From Methylobacterium sp. J-068 (GTDB lineage Bacteria; Pseudomonadota; Alphaproteobacteria; Rhizobiales; Beijerinckiaceae), in NCBI RefSeq assembly GCF_022829445.1, contig NZ_JAKSXY010000070.1:78611-142610 (forward strand): a DNA stretch of 64,000 nucleotides, in the 5' to 3' direction. A program made the translations under genes and the position numbers. Below are positions 10,647-19,993 of the stretch, piece after piece (the stretch's first letter is position 1; every line of letters begins with the position of its first letter). Below the pieces are notes generated by a model, which made no database searches, was not told the origin of the DNA, and worked only from the letters and a program-made list of their open reading frames with translations.

Positions 10647-11764
10647 ACCCGCATCGGCATCAGCACGTAGAGCGCGGACGCGCCCTCGCGGTCCTGAATC
10701 AGGGTCGGCGAGCCCGGATCGGCGAGCTTGAACAGGGCGGTGTCGCCTTCGAGCTGGCTCGTGATGTCGAGGAGGTAGCGGGCGTTGAAGCCGATATCGA
10801 GGGCGGCGGCGTCGTAATCGACGTCGATCTCCTCGGTGGCGCTGCCGGAATCCGGGTTGTTCACCGAGAGGGCGAGGCGGCCGTCCTGCACCGCGAGCTT
10901 CACCGCGCGGCCGCGCTCCGACGAGATCGTCGAGACGCGGTCGACGGCCTTGGCGAAGACGTCGCGCTCCACGGTGAGGAACTTGTCGTTGCCCGCCGGG
11001 ATCACGCGCTGGTAATCCGGGAAGGTGCCGTCGATCAGCTTCGAGATCAGCACCACGCCGCTGGCGAACTTGAAGCGGATCTTGGCCGAGGACAGGTCGA
11101 TCTCGACGCTCTCGCCGCCATCCTCCACGAGCTTGATGATCTCGGCCACCGCCTTGCGGGGTACGATGATGCCGGGCATGTCGCGGCTGCCCTCGGGCGC
11201 GTCGAGTTCGACGCGGGCGAGGCGGTGGCCGTCGGTGGCCACCGCGCGCATGCGCAGGGCCCCCTCGGACTCGATCGTGTGCAGGTAGATGCCGTTGAGG
11301 TAGTAGCGCGTCTCTTCGGTGGAGATCGCGAACTGCGTCTTCTCGATGAGGCGCTTCAAGTCCGAGGCCGCGATGACGAAGCGGGTCGGCAATTCGCCGG
11401 CCGCCAGATCCGGGAAATCGCCCTCGGGCAGGGCGCCGAGAGAGAAGCGCGAGCGCCCGGAGCGGATGGTCATCTGCCCCGTCTCGCCGCTGGTCTCCAG
11501 CGAGACCTGAGCGCCGTCGGGCAGCTTGCGCACGATGTCGTAGATCACGTGGGCGGGCACGGTGATGGCCCCGGCATCGACCACGTCGGCGGGGATGGTC
11601 TCGGTCACCTCGATGTCGAGGTCGGTCGCCCGCAATTCGAGGCCGCCGGAACCGGCGCGCAGGAGCACGTTCGACAGGATCGGGATGGTGTTGCGGCGCT
11701 CCACCACGCGGTGCACGTGGCCGAGCGACCGAAGGAGGGCCGCACGCTCGACAGTGACTCTCAT
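10643..11764 (-). CDS. dnaN: DNA polymerase III sliding clamp, beta subunit
   Basis: A 373-residue beta clamp that tethers DNA polymerase III. The N-terminus MRVTVERAALLRSLGHVHRV and the segment RNTIPILSNVLL are characteristic, and the C-terminal LMPMRV ends the third clamp domain as usual. I chose the ATG at 11764, which matches the conserved N-terminus; the frame is open upstream to 11824. The ribosome site is weak. A triple 46-bp repeat lies between this gene and dnaA, so dnaN may have separate control from dnaA. Confidence 0.97.
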   Translation of the reverse strand: MRVTVERAALLRSLGHVHRVVERRNTIPILSNVLLRAGSGGLELRATDLDIEVTETIPADVVDAGAITVPAHVIYDIVRKLPDGAQVSLETSGETGQMTIRSGRSRFSLGALPEGDFPDLAAGELPTRFVIAASDLKRLIEKTQFAISTEETRYYLNGIYLHTIESEGALRMRAVATDGHRLARVELDAPEGSRDMPGIIVPRKAVAEIIKLVEDGGESVEIDLSSAKIRFKFASGVVLISKLIDGTFPDYQRVIPAGNDKFLTVERDVFAKAVDRVSTISSERGRAVKLAVQDGRLALSVNNPDSGSATEEIDVDYDAAALDIGFNARYLLDITSQLEGDTALFKLADPGSPTLIQDREGASALYVLMPMRV

Positions 11765-11906
11765 GGTCTGAACTCGTGGTCTCTCGTCGGGCATCGCGAG
11801 GGGCGGGCGCGGCGTCGCGCTCAACCGTACCCGCGTGCGCCCTGGCCTCGCGGCCGCTGAACTTGGCGAAGCCTCCCGTTGAACGCAAGTGCGAGAGGCG
11901 CGCTAT

Positions 11907-12044
11907 CCCGAAGATGATTCGGGACGCCGCGCGAAGACGCGACGCCCCTGCGCCCGAAGATGATTCGGGACGCCTCCCGGAGGAGCGACGTCCCTGTGCC
12001 CGAAGACGATTCTGGACGCCGCCCGGAGAACGGCCCCCGCTCGG
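11907..12044 (-). repeat. Three tandem 46-bp repeats between dnaN and dnaA
   Basis: Copies span 11907-11952, 11953-11998 and 11999-12044, with exact 46-bp spacing. Each opens with a CCCGAA arm, a 5-base loop and a TTCGGG arm (one mismatch in copy 3), so each can fold as a hairpin. The last copy ends two bases before the dnaA stop codon. The spacing and hairpins are seen directly; a role in attenuation, processing or protein binding is inference. Confidence 0.85.
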
Positions 12045-12046
12045 GC

Positions 12047-13570
12047 TCAATCCTGAAGCATGCGCTTCAGGAGCTCGACCTCGTCGTTCAACACGTTGTC
12101 CTCGCCGATCAGCTTGTCGATCTTGCGCACTGCGTGCAGCACCGTGGTGTGGTCGCGCCCGCCGAAGCGGCGGCCGATCTCGGGCAGGGAGCGCAGGGTG
12201 AGCACCTTCGAGAGGTACATCGCGATCTGGCGCGGCTTGACCACGGCGGCGGTGCGCCGCTCGGACAGGATGTCGGAGCGCGAGACGTTGTAGCGCGAGG
12301 CCACCAGCTTCTGGATGTCCTCGATCTTGATGCGCTTGGGCTCGCGGTTCTTCACCAGATCCCGGATCGCGGTCTCGGCGGTCTCCATGGTCACGGCGGC
12401 GCCCGTGAGGGTGGCGTGCGCGAGCAATCGGTTCACCGCACCTTCGAGGTCGCGGCCATTGGCGGTGATCGCCCGGGCGACGTAGGTGGCGACCGTGGGC
12501 GAAACCTCGAAGTTCGGGTGCGAGACCTGCACGGCGGCGAGACGCGCCGAGAGGATCGAGGCGCGCAGCTGCTCGTCGAGGGTGCCGATCTCGACCACGA
12601 GGCCGCCGGCGAGGCGCGAGCGCACCCGCTCCTCCAGGGCTTCGAGTTCGGTGGGCGGCCGGTCCGAGGCGACGACGACCTGGCGGCCGGCATCGATCAG
12701 CGCGTTGATGGTGTGGCCGAACTCGGCCTGGATCGACTTGCCCTGGATGAACTGCACGTCGTCGAGGATGAGCAGGTCGATGGCGCGCAGGCGCTCCTTG
12801 AAAGCCAGCGCGTTCTGGGTCTTCAGGGCGTTGACGAAGCCGTACATGAAGCGGTCGGCGGTGAGGTAGATCACCCGGCGGCCGGATTCACGGGCGGCGT
12901 GGCCGATGCCGTGGAGGAGGTGGGTCTTTCCCAGGCCGACGCCGGCATGGAAGTAGAGCGGGTTGTAGAGCGCGCCCTGTCCGTCGTGGCGGGCAACCCG
13001 CTCGGCGGCGGCGTGGGCCAGCGCGTTCGAGCGGCCGACGACGAAGCTCGCGAAGGTGAGGCGGTTGTCGAGGGGTGCGCCGTTCAGGTCGCCGCCGGCT
13101 TCCGCGCGGCCCCCCAGCGCGGGCTCACCCTCGGAGACCGAGCTCGTCTCGGCGTGCGAGGGCGCCGTCGAGCCGACGGCCTGGAGCCGGGCCAGAGGGC
13201 TCGCGGCGCTGCTGCCGGTCTTGGTCACGCTCGGAACCGGCCGGGCGGCACCGGCGGCGGACGGGCCGCGCACGGAGACGTCGAGCCGCGAGACCGCCTC
13301 GACCTCGCTGCGGAAGGTCGTCAGCACCCGGTCGAGGTAATGCGACTCGATCCAGCTCTTCAGGAAACGGGTCGGGACCGTCAGGCGGGCCGTGCCGTCG
13401 ACGACCTCCACGAGTTCGAGCCGGGCGAACCAGCTCGCGAACACGTCCTCACCCAGTTCCGCCCGGAGGCGCCGCTTCACCCGAGCCCAGGCGGCCACCG
13501 TGTCGGGACCACTCACGCCGCTCATGCCCGTCTCGACATTGCCGGACACGCTACCGTCGACATGCATCAT
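12047..13570 (-). CDS. dnaA: Chromosomal replication initiator protein DnaA
   Basis: A 507-residue AAA+ initiator. Domain I ([21 protein letters not shown]) is near residue 25 and is followed by a long variable linker rich in Ser/Ala/Gly. The AAA+ domain has Walker [15 protein letters not shown] and Walker [14 protein letters not shown]. The C-terminal DNA-binding domain contains [15 protein letters not shown]. The ATG pair at 13570/13567 is preceded by GAGGAG, while the longer frame to 13669 lacks support. The upstream region is rich in GANTC methylation sites, as in cell-cycle-regulated alphaproteobacterial dnaA genes. Confidence 0.98.
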   Translation of the reverse strand: MMHVDGSVSGNVETGMSGVSGPDTVAAWARVKRRLRAELGEDVFASWFARLELVEVVDGTARLTVPTRFLKSWIESHYLDRVLTTFRSEVEAVSRLDVSVRGPSAAGAARPVPSVTKTGSSAASPLARLQAVGSTAPSHAETSSVSEGEPALGGRAEAGGDLNGAPLDNRLTFASFVVGRSNALAHAAAERVARHDGQGALYNPLYFHAGVGLGKTHLLHGIGHAARESGRRVIYLTADRFMYGFVNALKTQNALAFKERLRAIDLLILDDVQFIQGKSIQAEFGHTINALIDAGRQVVVASDRPPTELEALEERVRSRLAGGLVVEIGTLDEQLRASILSARLAAVQVSHPNFEVSPTVATYVARAITANGRDLEGAVNRLLAHATLTGAAVTMETAETAIRDLVKNREPKRIKIEDIQKLVASRYNVSRSDILSERRTAAVVKPRQIAMYLSKVLTLRSLPEIGRRFGGRDHTTVLHAVRKIDKLIGEDNVLNDEVELLKRMLQD

Positions 13571-14226
13571 CGCTCTCCTCGTGCCGAGAGCGGAGGGCCG
13601 CCGACGGAACGTACGCACACTTGACTGACGTCGCGCCCCGCGAGGCATTCGCGAGACCCATACTTCCACCCCGGAGTCAACCCGACCCGGAGGCGCTTTT
13701 GTCGATGAGGGAAGCCTATCAACAATAAGCTACGGTTCTCCTAACAACGGGACTTACGGGGACAGCAAAAAAAGCGGCAATTCCGGCACGGGTTTCCGGC
13801 ATGGAGTCCAGCGAAACACGCCACCTTGTGAACGATTCGCCCTCGACTCCGAGAAGACTCGGATTTGTTGGTTCATCATGACACATCGTTAAGCTACACT
13901 CGGGCCGAACGTGTCGCAACAAAACAGATTCCAGGTAGCGTTAACGCTTTATCACTGGAACGGGCCCGGATCGGGACATCCGGCCGGAGAACGATGCACC
14001 GAGCCTCGCGGATCGGCCCGTCATTCGGTGCGGCCCATTCGGATCGGCGAAGGCTTCGGGCGGATCCCGTGGCACGTTCCAGCGCGCGACGGCCCGACCG
14101 CGCTCATCGAAACGGACGGGGTCCGGCCCCGCATCGTCGGGACACGTGCGGGCAGCGCCGGAAACGAGGCGGGGCCTCAGCGTGCCGCGCGCCGCCGCGC
14201 GTTCAACGGCCTCGCCCCGCGCAAAC
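13571..14226. other. Non-coding region upstream of dnaA, candidate origin/control region
   Basis: About 650 bases without a convincing gene. The dnaA-proximal half is AT-rich for this window and carries six GANTC sites at 13674, 13804, 13834, 13845, 13856 and 13927 (palindromic CcrM-type sites). It also has a 6-bp stem with AAGA loop (13848-13863) and a perfect 12-bp palindrome with TTAA at its centre (13937-13948). I found no consensus TTATCCACA DnaA box. Genes to the left all run away from it. Origin function is an inference; dnaA promoter control is at least as likely. Confidence 0.45.
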
Positions 14227-14256
14227 GAAAAAAGCCCGGCATCGCTGCCGGGCTTT
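14227..14256 (-). terminator. Intrinsic terminator after rpsT
   Basis: An 11-bp perfect stem (14231-14241 with 14246-14256) and TCGC loop are followed on the minus strand by a run of T. It starts 26 bases downstream of the rpsT stop, so rpsT is probably monocistronic and isolated from dnaA. Confidence 0.9.
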
Positions 14257-14282
14257 CATCGAAACATCCCTGGAGGGAAGGC

Positions 14283-14549
14283 TCAGGCGGCGAGCGCCTT
14301 CACCCGCGCGGCGAGGCGCGAGACCTTCCGGGACGCGTTGTTCTTGTGCACAATGCCGTGCTGGGCGGCCCGCATGATCTCGGGCTCGGCGGCGCGAAGG
14401 GCGGTCAGTGCGTTCGACTGATCACCGGTGGCGATGGCCTCCTCGACCTTGCGGACGAAGGTGCGCATGCGGCTGCGACGCGAGCGGTTGACCGCGGTGC
14501 GCTTCGCAATCTTGCGGGTCATTTTCTTGGCCGACACGGTGTTGGCCAT
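14283..14549 (-). CDS. rpsT: 30S ribosomal protein S20
   Basis: An 88-residue basic primary 16S rRNA-binding protein. The start [20 protein letters not shown] and the segment [19 protein letters not shown] are diagnostic, and length is normal. It has its own strong promoter at 14682-14710 and its own terminator at 14227-14256. The dnaA-rpsT neighbourhood is conserved in Rhizobiales. Confidence 0.98.
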   Translation of the reverse strand: MANTVSAKKMTRKIAKRTAVNRSRRSRMRTFVRKVEEAIATGDQSNALTALRAAEPEIMRAAQHGIVHKNNASRKVSRLAARVKALAA

Positions 14550-14681
14550 GGGGCATCCTCGTCACGTTTGAGGCGATCGCGACGAGCCCGCAGGCTGTGA
14601 TGTCGGTGGATCGCGTGCAGGTTGTTCGGGCAATGGCGAAGCCGACGATCGCGGTTGAACGCGTCCGTCGGCGATGTGCGC

Positions 14682-14710
14682 TCTATAGACACGCGTTGCC
14701 GATCCGTCAA
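14682..14710 (-). promoter_or_regulatory. rpsT promoter
   Basis: On the minus strand a TTGACG -35 element (14710-14705), an exact 17-bp spacer and a TATAGA -10 element (14687-14682) point at rpsT. Transcription would start near 14675, leaving a leader of about 125 bases. A 7-bp inverted repeat (14641-14647 with 14666-14672) lies at the very start of that leader. This is the clearest sigma70-type promoter I see in the window. Confidence 0.75.
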
Positions 14711-14784
14711 CGGAACGTCATCGTGGCGTCGCCGGAACGAGGCCCGCCTGGGCGTGAGCGCCGCCCTAGCATGAGGACATCACC

Positions 14785-15798
14785 ATGCCGAGCGAGTCGG
14801 ACTTCCCGCCGAGCGAGGCGGACTTGGCGCGGATCGCCCGCCATCGGCCGCACTCCGGCATGGAGACGCCGCGCTTCTCGGGCGTGGCGAGCTTCATGCG
14901 CCTGCCGACGCTCGCGCCCGGCGAAGCGCCGGGACGCGTCGATATCGGCCTGATCGGCATCCCGTTCGATGGGGCCACCACCAACCGCCCAGGCGCCCGC
15001 CTCGGTCCGCGCGGCGTGCGGGAGGCCTCCACCGGCACTCGGGCGCGCAACGCCGCCACCGGAACCGCGCCCTACGATCTGGCCGCCTGCGCCGATCTCG
15101 GGGACGTGCCGGTGAACCCGATCGACGTCGCCGCGACCGCGCGCATCATTGAGGCCTTCTACCGGCCCCTCGCGGAGGCCGGGATCGTGCCGTTGTCGGT
15201 CGGCGGCGATCACTTCGTGACCTATCCGGTGCTGCGAGCCCTGGGACGAAAGGCACCGATGGGCCTCGTCCACGTCGATGCCCACAGCGACACCGACGAT
15301 GGGCAGTACGGCGGCACGCATCTCACCCACGGCACGCCCTTCCGCCGGGCCATCGAGGACGGCGTGCTCGATCCCAGGCGCATGGTGCAGATCGGCCTGC
15401 GCGGCAGCATCGATTCGGCGGACGAACTGGATTGGGCGCTGGGGCAGGGGGTGCGCATCATCCCCATGGAGGCGGTGGAGGCACGCGGCCTGGACGCGGT
15501 GCTGGCCGAGGCCCGCGCCATCGTGGGCGACGGCCCCACCTATCTCAGCTTCGATATCGACGCCCTCGACCCCGCCTACGCACCCGGCACGGGCACGCCC
15601 GAGATGGGGGGCTTCACCGCGCGGGAAGCGCTCCGGATCGTGCGGGGTCTCGGCGGGCTCGACCTCGTCGGCGCCGACGTCGTGGAAGTGGCGCCGCCCC
15701 TCGATCCATCCGGCATCACCGCCCTCGCCGGGGCGACGCTGGCCTTCGAGATCCTGTGCCTGCTGGCAGAGGCGGTCGCGGCGCGACGCGCGCGATGA
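14785..15798 (+). CDS. Agmatinase-type ureohydrolase
   Basis: A 337-residue manganese ureohydrolase of the arginase/agmatinase family. Metal-ligand motifs are GGDHFVTYP, DAHSDTDDG and SFDIDALDPAYAPGTG. Members hydrolyse guanidino compounds (agmatine, guanidinobutyrate, guanidine or others) to urea, and sequence by eye cannot settle which. GAGG lies 8 bases before the ATG. The next gene, a glutathione S-transferase, overlaps the stop, so the two form an operon. Confidence 0.85.
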   Translation: MPSESDFPPSEADLARIARHRPHSGMETPRFSGVASFMRLPTLAPGEAPGRVDIGLIGIPFDGATTNRPGARLGPRGVREASTGTRARNAATGTAPYDLAACADLGDVPVNPIDVAATARIIEAFYRPLAEAGIVPLSVGGDHFVTYPVLRALGRKAPMGLVHVDAHSDTDDGQYGGTHLTHGTPFRRAIEDGVLDPRRMVQIGLRGSIDSADELDWALGQGVRIIPMEAVEARGLDAVLAEARAIVGDGPTYLSFDIDALDPAYAPGTGTPEMGGFTAREALRIVRGLGGLDLVGADVVEVAPPLDPSGITALAGATLAFEILCLLAEAVAARRAR

Positions 15799-16493
15799 TT
15801 GACGCCGCCCCGTGCAGCGAGAACCCTGCGGCACCCGATTCGCGAGAGGCCCGCCCCTTGGATTCCGAGATCACCCTCTACCACGCTCCGCAAACCCGTT
15901 CGTCAGGCGTGCGCATCCTTCTCGAGGAACTCGGGGCGCCGCACAGGCTCAGCGTCGTCGACCTGAAGGGCGGGAAAGCGCGCGACCCGGCCTATCTCGC
16001 GCTCAATCCCCTCGGCAAGGTACCGGTCCTGCGCCACGGCGAGGCGCTCGTGACCGAGCAGGCGGCGATCTACCTCTACCTTGCAGACCTGTTTCCGAAG
16101 GCCGGCCTCGCCCCGGCGATCGGCGACCCCCTGCGTGGACCGTACCTGCGCTGGATGGTGTTCTACGGGTCGAGCTTCGAGCCGGCGGTGGTCGACCGCG
16201 CCCTGCAGCGCGAGCCGGGCCCGCGGGCGATGTCGCCCTACGGGGATTTCGACGCGGTGCTGTCGACGATCGTGGAGGCCCTGACGCCCGGGCCGTACCT
16301 GCTCGGCGAACGCTTCACGGCCGCCGACGTGCTCTGGGGCGCGGCCCTGGGCTGGACCACGAGCTTCAAGCTGGTACCGGAGGAGCCCGCCATCGTGGCC
16401 TACCTGAAGCGGGTGCAGGCGCGTCCGGCCGTTCAGACCATCATGGCGGCGGAAGCCGCCCTGTCGGCCGAACTGGAAGCGGCCCGGACCTAA
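15795..16493 (+). CDS. Glutathione S-transferase family protein
   Basis: A protein of up to 232 residues with an N-terminal thioredoxin-like GST domain (ITLYHAPQTRSSGVRILLEE, then NPLGKVPVLRHGEALVTEQAAIY split over the cis-Pro loop) and a C-terminal all-helical domain (GPYLLGERFTAADVLWGAAL). The ATG at 15795 overlaps the upstream stop (ATGA). A TTG about 20 codons later would start closer to the usual GST N-terminus, so the first 20 residues are uncertain. Substrate unknown. Confidence 0.85.
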   Translation: MIDAAPCSENPAAPDSREARPLDSEITLYHAPQTRSSGVRILLEELGAPHRLSVVDLKGGKARDPAYLALNPLGKVPVLRHGEALVTEQAAIYLYLADLFPKAGLAPAIGDPLRGPYLRWMVFYGSSFEPAVVDRALQREPGPRAMSPYGDFDAVLSTIVEALTPGPYLLGERFTAADVLWGAALGWTTSFKLVPEEPAIVAYLKRVQARPAVQTIMAAEAALSAELEAART

Positions 16494-16525
16494 TCCGTCC
16501 GGCGCCGACCGCTCCGAATCCGTTA

Positions 16526-16831
16526 TCAGCCCGGCGGCAGCGCCGGGATGGCGGTGCGCGCAATCACCTCGGGCGCCGTCGCGGCCGGCGCGAAGGCGGC
16601 GATGAGATGCACGCCGATCACCGGACCGAAGACCAGGCTCATCATCACCGCCATGATTAGCGCGACGTTGGCATTGCCGGCGCCGGAGCGCCGGGCCGTG
16701 GAGCGGCGCGGCTTGACGCGGACGATCTTCGTGCCGTCCGCTCGACGGAAGCTCAGGGGCCGGACGGGCGCCACACCATCGCGCAGACGCGGAAAGGCGT
16801 TCGAGAAGGGAAGAGCGTTCAGGAAAGGCAT
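16526..16831 (-). CDS. Small hypothetical membrane protein
   Basis: A 101-residue protein with a basic N-terminal half and one hydrophobic segment (about residues 55-84, rich in Val/Ile/Met/Ala), likely a single membrane anchor. I do not recognise the family. GAGG lies 7 bases before the ATG, which supports real translation. It is convergent with the GST gene. The opposite strand also has an open frame, so the call is moderate. Confidence 0.5.
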   Translation of the reverse strand: MPFLNALPFSNAFPRLRDGVAPVRPLSFRRADGTKIVRVKPRRSTARRSGAGNANVALIMAVMMSLVFGPVIGVHLIAAFAPAATAPEVIARTAIPALPPG

Positions 16832-17099
16832 GGGCTCACCTCGTTCGACCGGCCACCGGGGCCGATCGCGGGCGAGCCCGATCAGACGATCAGGCGCGGG
16901 TCACGCGGGCGGCCATCGGCGGCGCGGTCCATCGACTACTGTCGCTGGGCATAGGGATCGGTCGTTCCTGTGGAGCCGCACGAGAGAGCATGGAATGCCG
17001 CACGTGCGAACGGTGCCGACATGATGCGGGCGCGGGGGTTAGTCAAGCCTTAACGCGCGAGGGGCGCCCAGGCTCCGCAGCATTTTTCAGAACCCAGGA

Positions 17100-18371
17100 T
17101 CAGGTCCCGAGCAGGCCGGCGAAGTGCGCGACGAGGCGGCGTCCGACCTCGTCCTTGTCGAGGGTCGGCCACGTCTCGACGGTGCCGTCGCGGCCGACGA
17201 GATGCACCGTGTTGGCGCTGCCGCCCATCACCCCGCCGGCCGGTGAAACGTCGTTCGCCACGATAAGGTCGCAGCCCTTGCGGACGATCTTGGCGCGGGC
17301 GTTGTCGAGGACCGAATCGGTCTCGGCGGCAAAGCCCACCACGAGGCGCGGCCGGTCCGTCGTCCTTTGCGCGATGGCGGCGAGGATGTCGGGATTCTCC
17401 ACGAGGGCGACGGGCGCGGGCGCCGCACCGTCCTTCTTGATCTTCGAGTCGCGGGCCTCCGCCGGGCGCCAGTCGCCCACGGCGGCGGCGAAGATCGCCA
17501 GATCCGCCGGGAGCGCCGCCTCCACCGCCGCCAGCATGTCGCGGGCGGTCTCCACAGGCACGACGCGCACGCCGGGCGGATCGGGAATCGAGACCGGGCC
17601 CGCGACCAGCGTCACGTCCGCGCCCGCGGCGGCGGCCGCCGCCGCGATGGCATGGCCCTGGCGGCCGGAGGAGCGGTTGGCGAGGTAGCGCACGGGGTCG
17701 ATCGGCTCGTGCGTCGGGCCGGACGTCACCAGCACCCGCCGGCCGGCGAGCGCACCAGCCTTCGCGGCTTCCGCCGGTTCGCGTCCGGCCAGGAAGCCGA
17801 AGCCGGGGGCCGGGCGGGAATCGGTGAGCATCACCTCCACCGCGTCGGCGATCTCGGAGGGCTCGGCGAGGCGGCCGGGGCCGAACTCCGCCTCGGCCAT
17901 CGCGCCCTCGTTGGGGCCGACGACCCGGACGCCGTCGCCGCGCAGGGTGGCGAGGTTCCGCCGCGTCGCCGGGTGTTGCCACATCCGCACGTTCATGGCG
18001 GGCGCGATCAGGATCGGCACGGTGGTGGCGAGCAGCACCGTGGCGGCGAGGTCGGAGGCCTCGCCCGTGGCCATGCGGGCCATCAGGCTGGCGGTGGCGG
18101 GCGCCACCACGATGGCGTCGGCGTCGCGCGCGAGCTTGATGTGGCCGATATCGGCCTCCTCCGCCCGGTCGAACAGGTCGGTATGGGCGCGCTCGCCGGC
18201 CAGGGCCGCCGCCGCGAGGGGCGTCACGAATTCCTGCGCGCCCGCCGTGAGGAGCGGACGCACCGCCGCCCCGCGCTCGCGCAGGCGCCGGATCAGGTCG
18301 AGGGCCTTGTAGGCCGCGATCCCCCCGCCGATGACGAGGAGGATGCGGCGGTTCTGGAGCGGACGGGTCAT
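17100..18371 (-). CDS. coaBC: Bifunctional phosphopantothenoylcysteine decarboxylase/ligase
   Basis: A 423-residue fusion that makes 4'-phosphopantetheine for coenzyme A. The N-terminal FMN-binding CoaC half has GGIAAYKALDLIRRL and the PAMNVRMW active-site loop. The C-terminal CoaB half starts near residue 205 (VLVTSGPTHEPIDPVRYLAN) and has AAVGDWRP and the LIVANDVS segment that binds CTP-activated substrate. It follows ubiE-ubiB on the same strand, a conserved Rhizobiales arrangement. Confidence 0.97.
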   Translation of the reverse strand: MTRPLQNRRILLVIGGGIAAYKALDLIRRLRERGAAVRPLLTAGAQEFVTPLAAAALAGERAHTDLFDRAEEADIGHIKLARDADAIVVAPATASLMARMATGEASDLAATVLLATTVPILIAPAMNVRMWQHPATRRNLATLRGDGVRVVGPNEGAMAEAEFGPGRLAEPSEIADAVEVMLTDSRPAPGFGFLAGREPAEAAKAGALAGRRVLVTSGPTHEPIDPVRYLANRSSGRQGHAIAAAAAAAGADVTLVAGPVSIPDPPGVRVVPVETARDMLAAVEAALPADLAIFAAAVGDWRPAEARDSKIKKDGAAPAPVALVENPDILAAIAQRTTDRPRLVVGFAAETDSVLDNARAKIVRKGCDLIVANDVSPAGGVMGGSANTVHLVGRDGTVETWPTLDKDEVGRRLVAHFAGLLGT

Positions 18372-18405
18372 GGTCGGTAACCCTTCAGGCAGACGAGGCA
18401 GGGAT

Positions 18406-19962
18406 TTAGCGGAACGCCATCACCAACGCGCCGATGGCGATGCCCCAGAGTGCCACGGTCGACCAGATCGCGCGGCGGCGCTCGGCGCGGGCGAAGGCGT
18501 CGAGGCGGTTGCCGTCGCCCGAGCCGGCCTCGTCGAGGCGCACCATGATCCGGCGCAGGCGCTGGGCGAGGTCGGGGATGTCCGAGATCACGTCGGTGAT
18601 GGTGAGCGCGGCGCGGCCGAGCCCCTCGACGCGGCCCACGGGCCCGAGGTTGCGCGCGATCCAGGCGCGCACCACCGGCTCGGCCCCGGTCCACATGTCG
18701 AGCTGCGGGTCCAGCGAGCGGGCGACGCCCTCCACCACCACCATGGTCTTCTGGAGCATCACCAGCTCGGTGCGGGTGCTCATGTCGAACAGGGCGGTGA
18801 TGTCGAACAGCAGGGTGAGCACCTTGGCCATCGAGATCTCGTCGGCCTTGCGCTGGTGGATCGGCTCGCCGATCGCCCGGATGGCCTGGGCGAAATCCTC
18901 CACCGAATGGTGCGCCGGCACGTAGCCGGCCTCGAAATGCACCTGCGCCACGCGCTTGTAGTCGCGCAGGATGAAGCCGAGCAGGATCTCGGCGAGGAAG
19001 CGCCGCTCCCGGTGCCCGAGCCGGCCCATGATGCCGAAATCCACCGCCACCAGGGTACCGGTCGGATCGACGAACAGGTTTCCGGGATGCATGTCGGCGT
19101 GGAAGAAGCCGTCCCGGATGGCGTGACGCAGGAAGGACTGGATCACCGCCCGGCCGACCGCCCGCGGATCGTGCCCGGCGGCCAGGATCGCCGCGCGGTC
19201 GTTGAGGCGGATGCCCTCGATCCACTCGCTCGCCAGCACGTCGCGGCCGGTCAGTTCCCAGTCGGGCCTGGGCACCCGGAAATCGGCGTCGTCCTTGGTG
19301 TTCTGGGCGAGCTCGGACATCGCGGCCGCTTCGAGCCGGAAATCCATCTCCATCATCACCGAGCGGGCGAGGATCTCCACCACCTCGCGGGGGCGCAGGC
19401 GCTCGGCCTTCGGCGAGAGGGCGTGCACCACCCGGGCCATGAAGCGCATGACCTGGAGGTCGCGCTGGAAGCGCTCGCGCACGCCGGGGCGCATGATCTT
19501 GATCGCCAGCACCCGCTCGGTGCCGTCCGCGTCGAGGACGTGCGCCTTGTGGACCTGCGCGATCGAGGCCGCCGCGATCGACGGGCTGAACGAGACGAAG
19601 AGCTGCGCAACCGGCTTGCCCAGCGCCGCCTCGACGACGCGGATCGCGGTCGCCTGCGGAAACGGCGGCACCCGGTCCTGTAGGGTCTCGAGGTCGCGCG
19701 CCGCATCCATGCCGACGATGTCGGGGCGGGTCGCCAGGAACTGTCCGAACTTGACGTAGCTCGGCCCGAGCCGCGTCAGGGCCCGCTGCAGCGGACCGGC
19801 TCCGCTGCCGAGGCCGGGGCGCTCCAGCATCCGCCCGATCCGCAGCGCGAGGCGCAGGTGCGGCGGCAACTCGGCGGAATCCACGAGGGCGAGCGCGCCC
19901 TCGCGGGCGAGCACGTAGCCCACATGGGCACCGCGAAAGAGGTGGAGGACACCGCCGAGCAT
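18406..19962 (-). CDS. ubiB: Ubiquinone biosynthesis atypical kinase UbiB
   Basis: A 518-residue ADCK/ABC1-family membrane-associated kinase-like ATPase needed for ubiquinone synthesis. Visible are the KxGQ motif (LGPSYVKFGQFLATRPD, near residue 75), the Ala-rich loop AAASIAQVHKA, the catalytic-loop HADMHPGNLFV and the VDFGIMG metal motif. Two C-terminal hydrophobic stretches probably form the membrane anchor. ATG at 19962 is 31 bases after the ubiE stop and starts with the usual MLGGVLHLFR; an open extension further upstream overlaps ubiE. Confidence 0.95.
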   Translation of the reverse strand: MLGGVLHLFRGAHVGYVLAREGALALVDSAELPPHLRLALRIGRMLERPGLGSGAGPLQRALTRLGPSYVKFGQFLATRPDIVGMDAARDLETLQDRVPPFPQATAIRVVEAALGKPVAQLFVSFSPSIAAASIAQVHKAHVLDADGTERVLAIKIMRPGVRERFQRDLQVMRFMARVVHALSPKAERLRPREVVEILARSVMMEMDFRLEAAAMSELAQNTKDDADFRVPRPDWELTGRDVLASEWIEGIRLNDRAAILAAGHDPRAVGRAVIQSFLRHAIRDGFFHADMHPGNLFVDPTGTLVAVDFGIMGRLGHRERRFLAEILLGFILRDYKRVAQVHFEAGYVPAHHSVEDFAQAIRAIGEPIHQRKADEISMAKVLTLLFDITALFDMSTRTELVMLQKTMVVVEGVARSLDPQLDMWTGAEPVVRAWIARNLGPVGRVEGLGRAALTITDVISDIPDLAQRLRRIMVRLDEAGSGDGNRLDAFARAERRRAIWSTVALWGIAIGALVMAFR

Positions 19963-19993
19963 CAGGCGGTCCGCTCCGTCACGCGCGCTGCCG

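Noticed and set aside
10647..12050. Possible N-terminal extension of RecF of about 460 residues
   Set aside because: The extension is the shadow of dnaN in another frame. RecF begins at the GTG overlapping the dnaN stop, giving normal length.
13719..13922. 67-codon minus-strand frame upstream of dnaA
   Set aside because: No ribosome site, mixed composition, and it covers the AT-rich GANTC region; treated as non-coding.
13571..14226. Consensus DnaA boxes
   Set aside because: I looked for TTATCCACA and close variants on both strands and found none, so origin status is left as an inference from GANTC density and position.
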